NCBI GenBank assembly: GCA_951813065.1
Contig: CATOTH010000002.1
Location: 310,001 to 374,000 of the forward strand
Length of the DNA stretch: 64,000 bases
Direction: 5' to 3'
Source: an uncultured Bryobacterales bacterium
GTDB lineage: Bacteria > Acidobacteriota > Terriglobia > Bryobacterales > UBA6623
Shown here: piece by piece, positions 9,027 through 17,504 of the stretch
Layout of the letters: every line of letters begins with the position of its first letter
Position numbering within the stretch: the stretch's first letter is position 1
Position numbers and translations under genes: made by a program
Notes under the pieces: generated by a model
The model's database searches: none
What the model was told of the DNA's origin: nothing
What the model saw: the letters and a program-made list of their open reading frames with translations, nothing else

Positions 9027-9815
9027 CTAGACAGCCTTTACCAGCCCGCCATCGACCATCGTGGATGTGCCGGTAACATAGCTCGCCCCCTCGGAACAGA
9101 GGAACGCCACAGCGGAGGCAAATTCCGCGGGCCGCCCGACCCGGCCGAGTGCCGTCTGGCTAGCGAGCCGCTCGATCATCTCTTCCCGGGTGAGCCCGGC
9201 ATCGTCCGCGCGCCGCTGGGCGATGCTTAGCAATCGCTCCGTGGCGATCAGCCCGGGACCGGCATTGTTAAACAGGATATTCTCCGGCCCGTACTCGGCG
9301 GCGAGAGTCTTGAGCATGCCGACCACCGCCGCGCGTACACCGTTGGAGAGGATCAAGCCCTCGATCGGCTGGCGGACGGATGTGGACGTCAGGGTGACGA
9401 CGCGACCCCAGCGCTGGGCGCGCATGTCGGGAAGCACGGCCCGGATCAGAGCCCAGGAGCTCAAGAAGTTGAGCCGGAACGCCGCTGACCAATCCTCGGC
9501 ACCGAAGTCCTCGAACCGGCCGGCCGGCGGGCCGCCGGCGTTCGCCACGGCGATGCTGAACGGGCCGAGCGCGGCGCGGGCATCGGCGACGAACGCGAGC
9601 AGGGCATCCGCATCGCTCACGTCCACGGACCGGTGAAATACCTCGACACCGTGCGCGGACCGGATTGCCTCGGCTGTCGAGGCGATTGTTTGGGCGTCGC
9701 GCGAGCAGATGGCCAGCTTGCAGCCTTCCGCCGCCAGAGCCTCTGCGATCGCGCGGCCCATGCCGCGACTGGCTGCGGTCACTACCGCCGCCCGGTGCCG
9801 AATTCCAAAGTCCAT
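9027..9815 (-). CDS. SDR-family oxidoreductase with altered catalytic residues
   Basis: The 262-residue protein has the Rossmann cofactor motif TAASRGMGRAIAEAL near residue 13 and the NAGGPP motif typical of short-chain dehydrogenases. The active-site segment is unusual: where classical members read YxxxK, this protein reads SNGVRAAVVG, so Tyr is replaced by Ser and Lys by Arg. The preceding TSTSVRQP supplies the usual Ser region. A subfamily with this SNxxR pattern exists, so it is unlikely to be a sequencing error, but the chemistry may differ from a normal NAD(P)H-dependent carbonyl reductase. The C-terminus VTGTSTMVDGGLVKAV is complete. It is the first gene of a pair with the NHL/TIGR03437 gene. 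Confidence 0.85.
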   Translation of the reverse strand: MDFGIRHRAAVVTAASRGMGRAIAEALAAEGCKLAICSRDAQTIASTAEAIRSAHGVEVFHRSVDVSDADALLAFVADARAALGPFSIAVANAGGPPAGRFEDFGAEDWSAAFRLNFLSSWALIRAVLPDMRAQRWGRVVTLTSTSVRQPIEGLILSNGVRAAVVGMLKTLAAEYGPENILFNNAGPGLIATERLLSIAQRRADDAGLTREEMIERLASQTALGRVGRPAEFASAVAFLCSEGASYVTGTSTMVDGGLVKAV

Positions 9816-9914
9816 CGATTTCGTTACAACAGTCGGCTCCCCCAGCTATGCTGCTGGTGTGCGGAACGGGGCGCGGGGGATCGTCTCTTCGGTTTTCCTT
9901 TAGCAAGTACGCAA

Positions 9915-10274
9915 TCAGGAGCCCGACGGGTTCCGAAGGTAGCTGTCGTCCCCTTGGATCCAGTCCTGCCTGACGGGCTGGAACACGTCCATCGCGAGCG
10001 AATCCTCCAAGGCTTCCACGCGGTGCGGCTCATGGGAAGGGATTTCCACCAGGTCTCCGGCGCGAGCCGTGACCTCGCAGTCGTCGAACTGAAACAGCAG
10101 GGCGCCCTCGAGCACGTGGCTGATCTGCTCGTTCTCGTGGCTGTGGCGGGGCACGACCGCGCCCTTCCTCAGAGCGATCCTGGCGGTCGTCATGCGTTTG
10201 CTGTGGACGACCCTGCGGGTTGCGGTTTCGCTGAGCGGCTCAAGCTCCACCTGGTTCCAAGAATGCAGTTTCAT
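9915..10274 (-). CDS. Small cupin-domain protein
   Basis: The 119-residue protein is a single cupin barrel. Motif 1 is visible as PRHSHENEQISHVLEG (His-x-His followed by Glu) and motif 2 as GDLVEIPSHEPHRVEAL, together giving the usual metal ligands. Such proteins bind small carboxylates or sugars or act as isomerases or dioxygenases; nothing here narrows that down. It lies upstream of, and on the same strand as, the SDR/NHL pair with a 99-bp gap, so it may share their transcript. The start is the ATG at 10274. Confidence 0.82.
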   Translation of the reverse strand: MKLHSWNQVELEPLSETATRRVVHSKRMTTARIALRKGAVVPRHSHENEQISHVLEGALLFQFDDCEVTARAGDLVEIPSHEPHRVEALEDSLAMDVFQPVRQDWIQGDDSYLRNPSGS

Positions 10275-10417
10275 CGCACACGGGCAAGCGGTACTTGCGC
10301 TTCCGCTGCCTAATTATCTCATTATACGGAGGGATCCCGCATTCAGGGGCGAACCGCCACGCAAGTCGGCCCCCTGTCAGCGAGTGGTAAACTGCCGAGC
10401 GAACGAGGCACGGCATC

Positions 10418-11305
10418 ATGCGGACCATACCCAGACTATCGCTTTTCCTGCTGCTTGTGGCCATGGCCGCCGGCACGTCCGCGCTCGGGGCGCAGCCTCC
10501 AGCGCCTCCGGAGGGCTGGACGGACAGCTTCGCGATGGCGAACGGAATCCGAGTCCACTACTGGAGGACCGGAGGCGACAAGCCCGCGCTCGTCATGCTG
10601 CACGGATCATCGGACGATGGACTTTGCTGGACCAGCCTCGCGAAGGAGCTGACCTCCGACTACGATGTGATCCTGCCGGACGCGCGCGGCCACGGCTTGT
10701 CAGATCCCGCGCTCGCAACGGACCCGGCCGACGCGCAGGCCGAAGATGTCGCTGCACTGATCCGCGAACTGAAGCTTGACAGGCCGATCGTGATGGGCCA
10801 TTCGATGGGTGCCTCGTCGGCCGCCTGGTTCGCGGCGAAGTACCCTGACATGGCCCGGGCAATCGTGCTTGAGGATCCCGGGCTGCTGCCGCGCACAGGG
10901 CGTGGCCGGATGGACGTGGAGGGGGTGCACGCGCGCATCCTGGCACGCAACCAGACAAGTCATGACGACCTAGTCAAGGGATGCGTCGAATCGTCGCCCA
11001 GGTGGGGGCTTGAGGAGTGTCGCATCTGGGCGCCCTCGAAGCGGCTGCACCATCCAAGCAATGCCTATCGATATCGCACATTTGCCGAAAGGCCGCCGAT
11101 GACCGAGCTGTTCGGGAAGATCGCGGTTCCGACCTTGATCCTCAAGGCGGACGCCGACGAGGACACCCGAGCCAAAAACCGGGAAGTCGCCGGTGTGTTG
11201 AGGAATGGCAGGATCGTGCATATCGACGGTGCCGGACACAACGTCCGCAGGGAGGAGAAGGCAGCGCTCCTCGCAGCACTGAGGGACTTCCTCTCCGCTC
11301 TCTGA
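10418..11305 (+). CDS. Secreted alpha/beta-fold hydrolase
   Basis: The 295-residue protein has a signal peptide (about residues 1-25, ending ALGAQ). It then shows the alpha/beta hydrolase landmarks in order: oxyanion-hole LHGSSDDG, ILPDARGHGLSD, the nucleophile elbow GHSMG with Ser129, an acidic residue in LILKADADED, and the catalytic His in DGAGHNVRREE. Length is normal. It would hydrolyse an ester, lactone or amide in the periplasm or outside the cell. It is transcribed away from the cupin/SDR group and converges with the Tat protein gene at 11322. The exact substrate is unknown. Confidence 0.88.
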   Translation: MRTIPRLSLFLLLVAMAAGTSALGAQPPAPPEGWTDSFAMANGIRVHYWRTGGDKPALVMLHGSSDDGLCWTSLAKELTSDYDVILPDARGHGLSDPALATDPADAQAEDVAALIRELKLDRPIVMGHSMGASSAAWFAAKYPDMARAIVLEDPGLLPRTGRGRMDVEGVHARILARNQTSHDDLVKGCVESSPRWGLEECRIWAPSKRLHHPSNAYRYRTFAERPPMTELFGKIAVPTLILKADADEDTRAKNREVAGVLRNGRIVHIDGAGHNVRREEKAALLAALRDFLSAL

Positions 11306-11321
11306 GGCCGTGGCCGGAAGC

Positions 11322-12107
11322 CTACGACGATTCGGCCAGGGCCCACGCCAAGATTCCTTGCGTGACAAGCTGCGTCCGTCCGCTCGCGTCCGCGAAGTAG
11401 TGGACCGGCAGCACCGCCGGGCCGCGCTGCGACCAGCATCCGAGCCGGTGCGAACCGTCCAGGACCGGCACATCGACCGTCGCTTCGGCGAGCAGGCGCT
11501 GGTCTGGCTTGTACAACAGGAGATCCTCGAGCAACCCAAAACGCGTGGGCTGCGGAGGGCCGGCGCCAATCGCGAGCGCCAGCGTCCATTGAGAAACCAG
11601 CGGCCCCGCGACATCGAAGACCCGCTCGGACATGCCATCCTCGATGCGGACCTTGTCTCCGTCGCGCCGGCCCGATACCACATATCGACCGTCTTCGCGT
11701 TCGTCAACCGCACTGACGAGCTTCCAGCTCCTAAGCGACAGAAGCGGGTCGGGACTACAGATGATTTCCGCCTCCAGGCGGTTTCGGGGCCTGGAGTAGC
11801 GAGTGGTTTGTATCACGTTTACAACCACTGGGTCTGCTTGGCGTTCGGCATGCAGTTCCAGACGGCCGATCTCCTCATTGGTGGTCTCGCCGCTGCGCGG
11901 CTCCGTCTTTCGCCAACGCAAGACCGCGTACTCTCTGGAGGAACCCCGGGACGCTTGGCCGGGCGGCGCATGCCGCCGCAGAAAGCCCTGGACGGGCGAA
12001 AGCCCGACCGGGAGGCCAGCGCCTAGCAAGGGCAGGCGACCCGCGGCCGCGAGCGCGGCGACCCCCCCGGCCAGTCCCAGCGCGTCTCGCCTAGTCGACC
12101 CGCTCAT
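11322..12107 (-). CDS. Tat-exported protein of unknown function
   Basis: The start is taken as the ATG at 12107 because it overlaps the stop of the upstream sulfatase gene in an ATGA arrangement, which points to translational coupling. The resulting protein of 261 residues opens with a twin-arginine signal (STRRDALGLAGGVAALAAAG). The remainder is soluble and has no motif I recognise; it contains repeated beta-like stretches such as SQWTLALAIGAGPP and RYVVSGRRDGDKVRIEDGM. Being coupled to a sulfatase, it may bind or process the same sulfated compound, but that is inference. Confidence 0.7.
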   Translation of the reverse strand: MSGSTRRDALGLAGGVAALAAAGRLPLLGAGLPVGLSPVQGFLRRHAPPGQASRGSSREYAVLRWRKTEPRSGETTNEEIGRLELHAERQADPVVVNVIQTTRYSRPRNRLEAEIICSPDPLLSLRSWKLVSAVDEREDGRYVVSGRRDGDKVRIEDGMSERVFDVAGPLVSQWTLALAIGAGPPQPTRFGLLEDLLLYKPDQRLLAEATVDVPVLDGSHRLGCWSQRGPAVLPVHYFADASGRTQLVTQGILAWALAESS

Positions 12108-13444
12108 ACCGCCAACCCAGACCCCTCGGCGATGCTCTCGTACCAAATCCGAGCCTTGCGCAACCGCTCCTTGCGGGTCTGTCCGCTACGGTCAACACCC
12201 GGCGCGTCCTCGCCGAGCCTGGAGTAGACCGCTCGGCCGCGGACGTAGCCCCGCAGGCTCTCCGCCAACCGATCGAGCTCCGCTTTGTGAGCGGGGGATG
12301 CCGCGAGGTTGCGGGTCTCGAGGGGGTCATCCGCCAGATCAAACATTCGAGTTGGCGATTGCGGATAGAAGATCGCCTTCCAGCGGCCGTCTTGCACCGC
12401 CGCCGAATGCTCGGTTTCACCAAACACGTAGGTCCGCCAGCTGGACGGGTCGCCCGCGGCTAGCGACCGCAAGCTGCGACCCACGTCGGCGTCGGGGAGT
12501 GAACGAACCCCGGCGTAGTCGCAAATCGTAGCCGGGATATCGAGGCTGGAAACGAGCCGGTTCTCTTGCGAGCGCTCGCTGACCGAGCCCGGGGGGACCA
12601 TGATGGTGGGAACGCGCCAGGACTCCTCCTCCAAGAAGTTCTTGAGGATGCGGCCGTGATGCCCCATCCCCTCGCCATGGTCAGCCGCGAACAGCACGAG
12701 CGTGTTCTGGGCAAAGCGCGAACGGCGCAACGCGTCGTAGACCAGGCCGACGTGCGCGTCGGCCATTTCAGTCTGGCGATAGCAGGAGTAGATGTAATAG
12801 CGCCAGTCCCGTTCAGTCCAATGCCCCACGCGGCCGCGCTGCTCGTCCGTCAGCCAGGGCAGGTCCGGATCGAAGTTCTCGGGCAGCGGCGGCAACTCGC
12901 TCTCGATCGAGGCAGCGTAGTCGAACTTTCCCACGCCCCCGCCGGCGCCACAGGTGTAACAGCAGTCGTGCGGATTCAGGAAGCCGACCGACAAGAAGAA
13001 CGGCCGCTGCGAAGTCCTGTTGCGAAGGAAGGCCACAGCAGCTCGTCCGACATCGCCGTCGCCGATCTCTCCCATGCCGGTGCCGGGATGCAGGTAGTCG
13101 AAACTGTCCGCAACGTTACGGCCGGGAATGTGCCACTTTCCGGCGTGAACCGTTTCATAGTCGCTGTGCCCACGCAACCATTGGCCCAAGTCGGGCAATT
13201 CGGGATCGACCGGAACGGCGTTGGTCAGCACGCCATGTTCGAGCGGGGTCCGCCCGGTGAACCAGCTGGCCCGCGCAGGACAGCAGACCGGCTGGGCTGC
13301 GTAAGCGCGGCGGAAGGAGACGCCATCCGCTGCCAAGCGGTCGATTGCCGGCGTGGTGCAGTATCGCGAACCGTAAGCGGATACAGCATCCGCATGCATC
13401 TGGTCGACGTGCAGAAACAGAATGTTCGGAACTCGGTCTTGCAC
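12104..13444 (-). CDS. Sulfatase (C-C-P-A-R active-site type)
   Basis: The protein starts NILFLHVDQMHADAVSAYGS, the metal-binding start of the sulfatase fold, and has the formylglycine motif CCPARASWFTGRTP (a C-x-P-x-R pattern). HADHGEGMGHHG supplies the second metal-binding cluster. There is no signal peptide. The open frame extends upstream to 13747, but that extension is Arg-rich and runs antisense into the divergent sialidase gene. I therefore chose the GTG at 13444, just before the conserved start of the domain; an ATG at 13498 is the alternative. The product is about 446 residues. It is coupled to the downstream Tat gene by an ATGA overlap and is divergent from the sialidase, which suggests a shared glycan target. 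Confidence 0.85.
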   Translation of the reverse strand: MQDRVPNILFLHVDQMHADAVSAYGSRYCTTPAIDRLAADGVSFRRAYAAQPVCCPARASWFTGRTPLEHGVLTNAVPVDPELPDLGQWLRGHSDYETVHAGKWHIPGRNVADSFDYLHPGTGMGEIGDGDVGRAAVAFLRNRTSQRPFFLSVGFLNPHDCCYTCGAGGGVGKFDYAASIESELPPLPENFDPDLPWLTDEQRGRVGHWTERDWRYYIYSCYRQTEMADAHVGLVYDALRRSRFAQNTLVLFAADHGEGMGHHGRILKNFLEEESWRVPTIMVPPGSVSERSQENRLVSSLDIPATICDYAGVRSLPDADVGRSLRSLAAGDPSSWRTYVFGETEHSAAVQDGRWKAIFYPQSPTRMFDLADDPLETRNLAASPAHKAELDRLAESLRGYVRGRAVYSRLGEDAPGVDRSGQTRKERLRKARIWYESIAEGSGLAV

Positions 13445-13616
13445 CGTGCGGAAACCTAGGCCGGGCCGATCGTAGCACCTAGGATCGCCAGTCTGCATCC
13501 AGGGCTGACGGCGAGCGGCACGGCCGCCACCGCAGCACCGGGCCGTCCGTGCCTGGATCCACGGTTTCCGGACGCGGCGCGGGACATGCAGTTCCGAATC
13601 CGATAAGCTCTTGGTC

Positions 13617-14792
13617 GTGTTCAAACCTCGAAGCACGCGACGGGATCTCATTCGAACCCTCGCAATAGGCTCTGCCTGCGTCGCCAGCAACGGCGCGTCG
13701 GCAGCTGAACCCGTCGCGAGACTGGGGCGGATCCGGACGATTAGCAAGCGCCCGGATCTCTACCACGGCTGGCCAACCGTAGCGCGGCGTTCGAACGGCG
13801 AGCTGATTGTGGTTTGCTCAGGCGGTAGACAGGCGCACGTGTGCCCGTTCGGATGGGTGGAAATGATGCGGTCACGGGACGGCGGGGAATCCTGGAGCTG
13901 GCCGCGAATCCTGATGGACACGGCCATTGACGACCGGGACGCGGGAGTATGCGAGACGGCCCAGGGGTCGCTGCTCGTGACGACATTCACGTCGCTTGCC
14001 TATGTCGACTACCTCAACCAGGCCAAGGCGGGGACGAGTGGCCGCTTCACGGACTGGACCGCGGAGACAATCGCTGCCTGGCAGTCGGCGCACGGACGCA
14101 TGCCGGCAGCCGAGCGCGAGGAGATGCTGGGCACCTGGATGCTGCGCTCAACCGACGGGGGCGTCACCTGGTCCGCACCCTACCGGGTACCGGTAAACAG
14201 TCCGCATGGTCCAATCGCGCTGTCCGACGGACGACTGATCTATGCCGGAAAGCGTCTATGGCACGAGAAGCGCCGGATCGGTGTCGCAGATTCCAGTGAC
14301 GACGGCAGGACCTGGAGATGGGTCGCCGAGATTCCGACACGCGACGGGGACGACTTCACCGACTACCACGAGCTGCACATTGTCGAGACAGGCGGCGGGC
14401 GGCTAGTCGCGCACATCCGAAACCACAACGAGTCCAACGAGCGCGAGATTCTCCAGACGGAATCCGAAGATGGCGGGCTCACGTGGTCCACGCCGCATGC
14501 GATCGGTGTTTGGGGTCTGCCCGCGCACCTGTTGCGGTTGCGCGATGGGCGACTGATGATGAGCTATGGGCACCGACGCCAGCCGTACGGCAACCAGGCT
14601 CGGTTGAGCACGGACGACGGGGACTCCTGGTCCGGGCCAATGACGATTTCCGACGACGGCGACGGCGGAGACCTCGGCTACCCCTCAACGGTCGAACTGG
14701 ATGACGGATCGCTCGTCACGATTTGGTACGAAAGGATGGCGGGCTCGCCCAAGGCCGTCCTGCGCCAGGCCGTGTGGCGTGTTTCCGGGTAG
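13617..14792 (+). CDS. Tat-exported sialidase/BNR-repeat glycosidase
   Basis: The protein of about 391 residues opens with a twin-arginine signal (STRRDLIRTLAIGSACVASN). It contains five Asp-box (BNR) motifs of the form S-x-D-x-G-x-T-W: SRDGGESW, STDGGVTW, SSDDGRTW, SEDGGLTW and STDDGDSW. This is the six-bladed sialidase propeller fold. It would remove sialic acid or a related sugar from exported substrates, although many BNR proteins in this phylum are only annotated as exo-alpha-sialidase-like. I chose the GTG at 13617 because it is immediately before the Tat signal; a TTG two codons earlier at 13611 is possible. It is divergent from the sulfatase gene. Confidence 0.85.
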   Translation: MFKPRSTRRDLIRTLAIGSACVASNGASAAEPVARLGRIRTISKRPDLYHGWPTVARRSNGELIVVCSGGRQAHVCPFGWVEMMRSRDGGESWSWPRILMDTAIDDRDAGVCETAQGSLLVTTFTSLAYVDYLNQAKAGTSGRFTDWTAETIAAWQSAHGRMPAAEREEMLGTWMLRSTDGGVTWSAPYRVPVNSPHGPIALSDGRLIYAGKRLWHEKRRIGVADSSDDGRTWRWVAEIPTRDGDDFTDYHELHIVETGGGRLVAHIRNHNESNEREILQTESEDGGLTWSTPHAIGVWGLPAHLLRLRDGRLMMSYGHRRQPYGNQARLSTDDGDSWSGPMTISDDGDGGDLGYPSTVELDDGSLVTIWYERMAGSPKAVLRQAVWRVSG

Positions 14793-14874
14793 GCAAGAGC
14801 CCCTAGCGGGTTGATCCCCCTGGAATCGCCGAACCTCCCTTATCCGGCGGGTTGCGGGAGCTTGCCTGGCCAAC

Positions 14875-15312
14875 TCAGTCCATGGGTCGGTGGGCGATGA
14901 CGGTGATCTCGATGCGAGCCGAACCCACCAGGCCCGCCACGGCAACGGTTGTCCTCGCTGGCCGGTGCTGCTTGAAGTGTTGCGTGTAGACGGAGTTCAT
15001 CTCGCCGAAAAGGGAGATGTCCGTGAGGTAGACCTTCGCGTCGACCACGTCGGAGAACTCGTAACCGGCCGCATCCAGAATGATGCCGATGCGGCGAAAC
15101 GTCTGCTGAACCTCCTCCGCGAACGATTCCGGGTATTCTCCGGTCTTCAGATCCGACCCGGTTTGCCCCGCACAGTACAGGGTGTCACCGACTTGCACAC
15201 CCGGGCTGAACGGCATGTTCGGACGAAACTCCGCAGGGTAGACGATCTTCCTCTCGGCCCCTGTGCCGGACGTCGCAAGCAGCAACAGCGATATGGAGAG
15301 TAACTTTCTCAT
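14875..15312 (-). CDS. Secreted RidA/YjgF-family protein
   Basis: The 145-residue protein starts at the ATG at 15312 with a short signal peptide (MRKLLSISLLLLATSGTGAE). The mature part has RidA landmarks: FSPGVQVGDTLYCAGQTG, EEVQQTFRRIGIILDAAG, VDAKVYLTDI and RTTVAVAGLVGSARIEIT. The Arg and Glu positions match the family, whose intracellular members deaminate reactive enamine/imine intermediates. Export is unusual for RidA and implies a different role from pyridoxal-enzyme protection. The open frame continues upstream of 15312, but that part has no similarity to the family. Confidence 0.85.
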   Translation of the reverse strand: MRKLLSISLLLLATSGTGAERKIVYPAEFRPNMPFSPGVQVGDTLYCAGQTGSDLKTGEYPESFAEEVQQTFRRIGIILDAAGYEFSDVVDAKVYLTDISLFGEMNSVYTQHFKQHRPARTTVAVAGLVGSARIEITVIAHRPMD

Positions 15313-15411
15313 GGGCGCGGACCTCTTTCGATCACCCAGATCATACGCCACGCTTCGCCCGGCCCGGACACCACGTGACCCGGCGGGGTTGCAATCACCC
15401 CGGAGCCTGCC

Positions 15412-16085
15412 ATGGCCCACTCTGCCCGGTTCACGCGTCGTGACAGCTTCGGGCTGTTCGCCTGCGGCCGCACTGGCGTCCCCCGGGCGGACCGCCGCCA
15501 TACCGTCCGAGAAGCCGTTGCGCGGCGCATTCATGATTCTGGCAACGCCGTACACGCAGGGCAAGGCGGTCGACTACGGAGACCTCAAGGCCGAGGTCGA
15601 GTTCCTGGACCATTGCGGCGTCCAAGGCTTGGTCTGGCCGCAGAATGCCAGCGACCTGAGCCTTCTCTCGAAGGACGAGCGGATACGCGGCATGGAAGTC
15701 ATCGCCAAGGCCGCCAAGGGACGCAAGCCGGCTCTTGTCCTCGGCGTGCAGGCGGAAGATACCCAGTCCATGCTTGAGTTCGCCCGACTTGCTGAGGATC
15801 TCGAGCCGGACGCCGTCATCGCGATCCCACCAACACGGGCCAAGTCTCTCGACGACTACCGCGAGTGATATGCCAAGCTCTGCACGGTCGCGAAACGCCC
15901 GGTGTTCATCCAAACAGCCGGTGGCTCCCTGCGAGTCAAGCCAACCGTGGAGTTCATTGTGGAAAGGGGCAGCAAGTTCGACAACTTCTGCTACTTGAAG
16001 GAGGAATACCGCAGCGTCGCAACAGCTGTCGCGCGCATGAAGGCGTTGGCCAAGCACCGCCCCGGGGCAATCAAGATCATCCTCG
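15412..16085 (+). pseudogene. Dihydrodipicolinate-synthase-family gene, broken
   Basis: The ATG at 15412 begins a Tat signal (FTRRDSFGLF), but the frame breaks within it. The downstream part (PAAALASPGRTAAIPSEKPL onward) is in another frame, consistent with a 1-bp deletion near 15465. The body has DapA-family features: FMILATPYTQ, a barrel start, and HCGVQGLVWPQN. An in-frame TGA at 15867-15869 then interrupts it between DDYRE and YAKLCTVAK. The reading resumes (RPVFIQTAGG, KFDNFCYLKEE) until about 16085, where the gene ends abruptly after IKIILGA and runs into an NHL-propeller fragment. Three independent lesions make a functional product very unlikely. Confidence 0.82.
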
Positions 16086-16631
16086 GCGCACGCCGTGTAC
16101 AAGACCGACGGCCGGGGGAACATCCTGCTGCAAATCGGCGAGCGAGGTGTGACCGGCACGGACCGGGGCCACTTCAACCTGCCCACGGACGTGGCACTTG
16201 GCCCGGACGGTTCCATCTACGTCAGCGACGGCTACGGAAGCGCCCGGGTCGTCAAGTTCGCGAGCGACGGAACGTACCGGCTGGAATGGGGCAAGCGCGG
16301 AACAGGCCCCGGAGAGTTCGGCCTGTCCCACAGTCTCGTCGTCGACGCCGAGGGGCGCGTATACGTCACGGACCGTGACAACCAGCGGATCCAAGTGTTC
16401 GACGCCAACGGCGGTTTCCTCGACCAATGGCAGGGCGGGGGCGCGGTCTCGACGCTTTTCCTCACCGCCGACCAGCAGACCTGGGCCGGCGGTGTCCTGC
16501 ACAACCTTGACGGAACGATCGCGGTCAAACTGCCGGGCAATGTCGGCGGCCATGGCATGACCGTCGCGGCTGATGGCAGCGTGTTCGCGGTGCAACTGAG
16601 CGGAATCGGGCAGAAGTTCGTGCGGAAGTGA
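16086..16631 (+). pseudogene. 5'-truncated NHL/peptidylglycine-lyase-like propeller
   Basis: An open frame from about 16086 to 16631 encodes the C-terminal half of a propeller. Motifs include HFNLPTDVALGPDGSIYVSD, GRVYVTDRDNQRIQVFD and GEFGLSHSLVVDAEG, as in NHL or peptidyl-alpha-hydroxyglycine lyase-like proteins. The first blades and any signal peptide are missing. The first readable residues (SAHAVYKTDGRGN) fall where the upstream DapA-like gene is cut, so a deletion has joined the two genes. A GTG at 16095 could start a 178-residue product, but no export signal would remain. Confidence 0.72.
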
Positions 16632-16681
16632 CCGGGTCGAGCGAGGGGCAGCTCGATCTCGAAGCACGTGGCGCATCCCGT

Positions 16682-17500
16682 TCAGAGATGCCCTGGCGAT
16701 TCCTTGTGATAGTCCGTGCGTTCGCCCCGCGGGCGATCCTTGAACTCGCGGACGAGACGCACGAACGCGTCCACAACAGCTTCGAAGATGGGTTCGCCTT
16801 TCTCGGCGGAAGCGACCGTGGGATCGCCGTAAGTTCCGCTCTTGCTGAACCGCGTCCACTCATCCATCACAAGCACGGGCGACTTGTCCATCAGGTCCAT
16901 CCAGATAAACTCCGATTCGGGCATGCCGATTTCCTTGACGGCCTTGTCCATCTGGACCTTGTCGGGAGCGAGGTGGAGGTATACGGACGTCTCTAGTTCG
17001 CCTCCGTGCGCCATGCCGCCGCGTCCCGACTCGCGCCGCCTCCTGATCTCGTCGCTCGCAAGGCTCGGCCAGATAAAACAGCCGCACAGCGCGTCGGTCT
17101 CCAGGACCGTCCGGCGCGCCACCAAGTCGAGAACGGGCATGTTCGAGCCATGGCCGTCCGCAATCAGAATTCGGTCGAAGCCATGGTGCGCCACGCTCTT
17201 CGTGATGTCGAGCACGAAGTGCAGCAGGTGTTCCTGCTGCACGTCGATCGTGCCCGTGAAATCCATATGGTGGGTCTCGAATCCGTACGGGATCAGCGGA
17301 AGCAGGAGGATATCCCCGTCGGCGCGCCTCGCGGCTTCCTCGCAGATGCTCCAGATCAGGAAGTTGTCCGTGTCGAGCGGGAGGTGATGGCCGTGGTCCT
17401 CAACGGAGCCGATGGGCAGGACGACCACCGGCCGGTCCTTGACTCGCCGGCCGAGCTCCCTCCAGGTGTGATGCTGGTAGAGATACGGAGTCTTCGGCAC
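16682..17500 (-). CDS. Creatininase-family amidohydrolase
   Basis: The 272-residue protein carries the creatininase metal-site motifs: LPIGSVEDHGHHLPLDTD near residue 30 (Glu, His and Asp ligands), ADGHGSN, and HGGELETSVYLHL. The family includes creatinine amidohydrolase and enzymes of riboflavin/F420 or mycofactocin maturation, so the substrate is open. I chose the GTG at 17500, which has a GAGGT Shine-Dalgarno about 9 nt upstream and lies 4 nt after the stop of the MFS gene. A TTG at 17539 would overlap that gene. The tight spacing makes an MFS-creatininase operon, suggesting uptake and cleavage of a small amide. Confidence 0.87.
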   Translation of the reverse strand: MPKTPYLYQHHTWRELGRRVKDRPVVVLPIGSVEDHGHHLPLDTDNFLIWSICEEAARRADGDILLLPLIPYGFETHHMDFTGTIDVQQEHLLHFVLDITKSVAHHGFDRILIADGHGSNMPVLDLVARRTVLETDALCGCFIWPSLASDEIRRRRESGRGGMAHGGELETSVYLHLAPDKVQMDKAVKEIGMPESEFIWMDLMDKSPVLVMDEWTRFSKSGTYGDPTVASAEKGEPIFEAVVDAFVRLVREFKDRPRGERTDYHKESPGHL

Positions 17501-17504
17501 GTGT

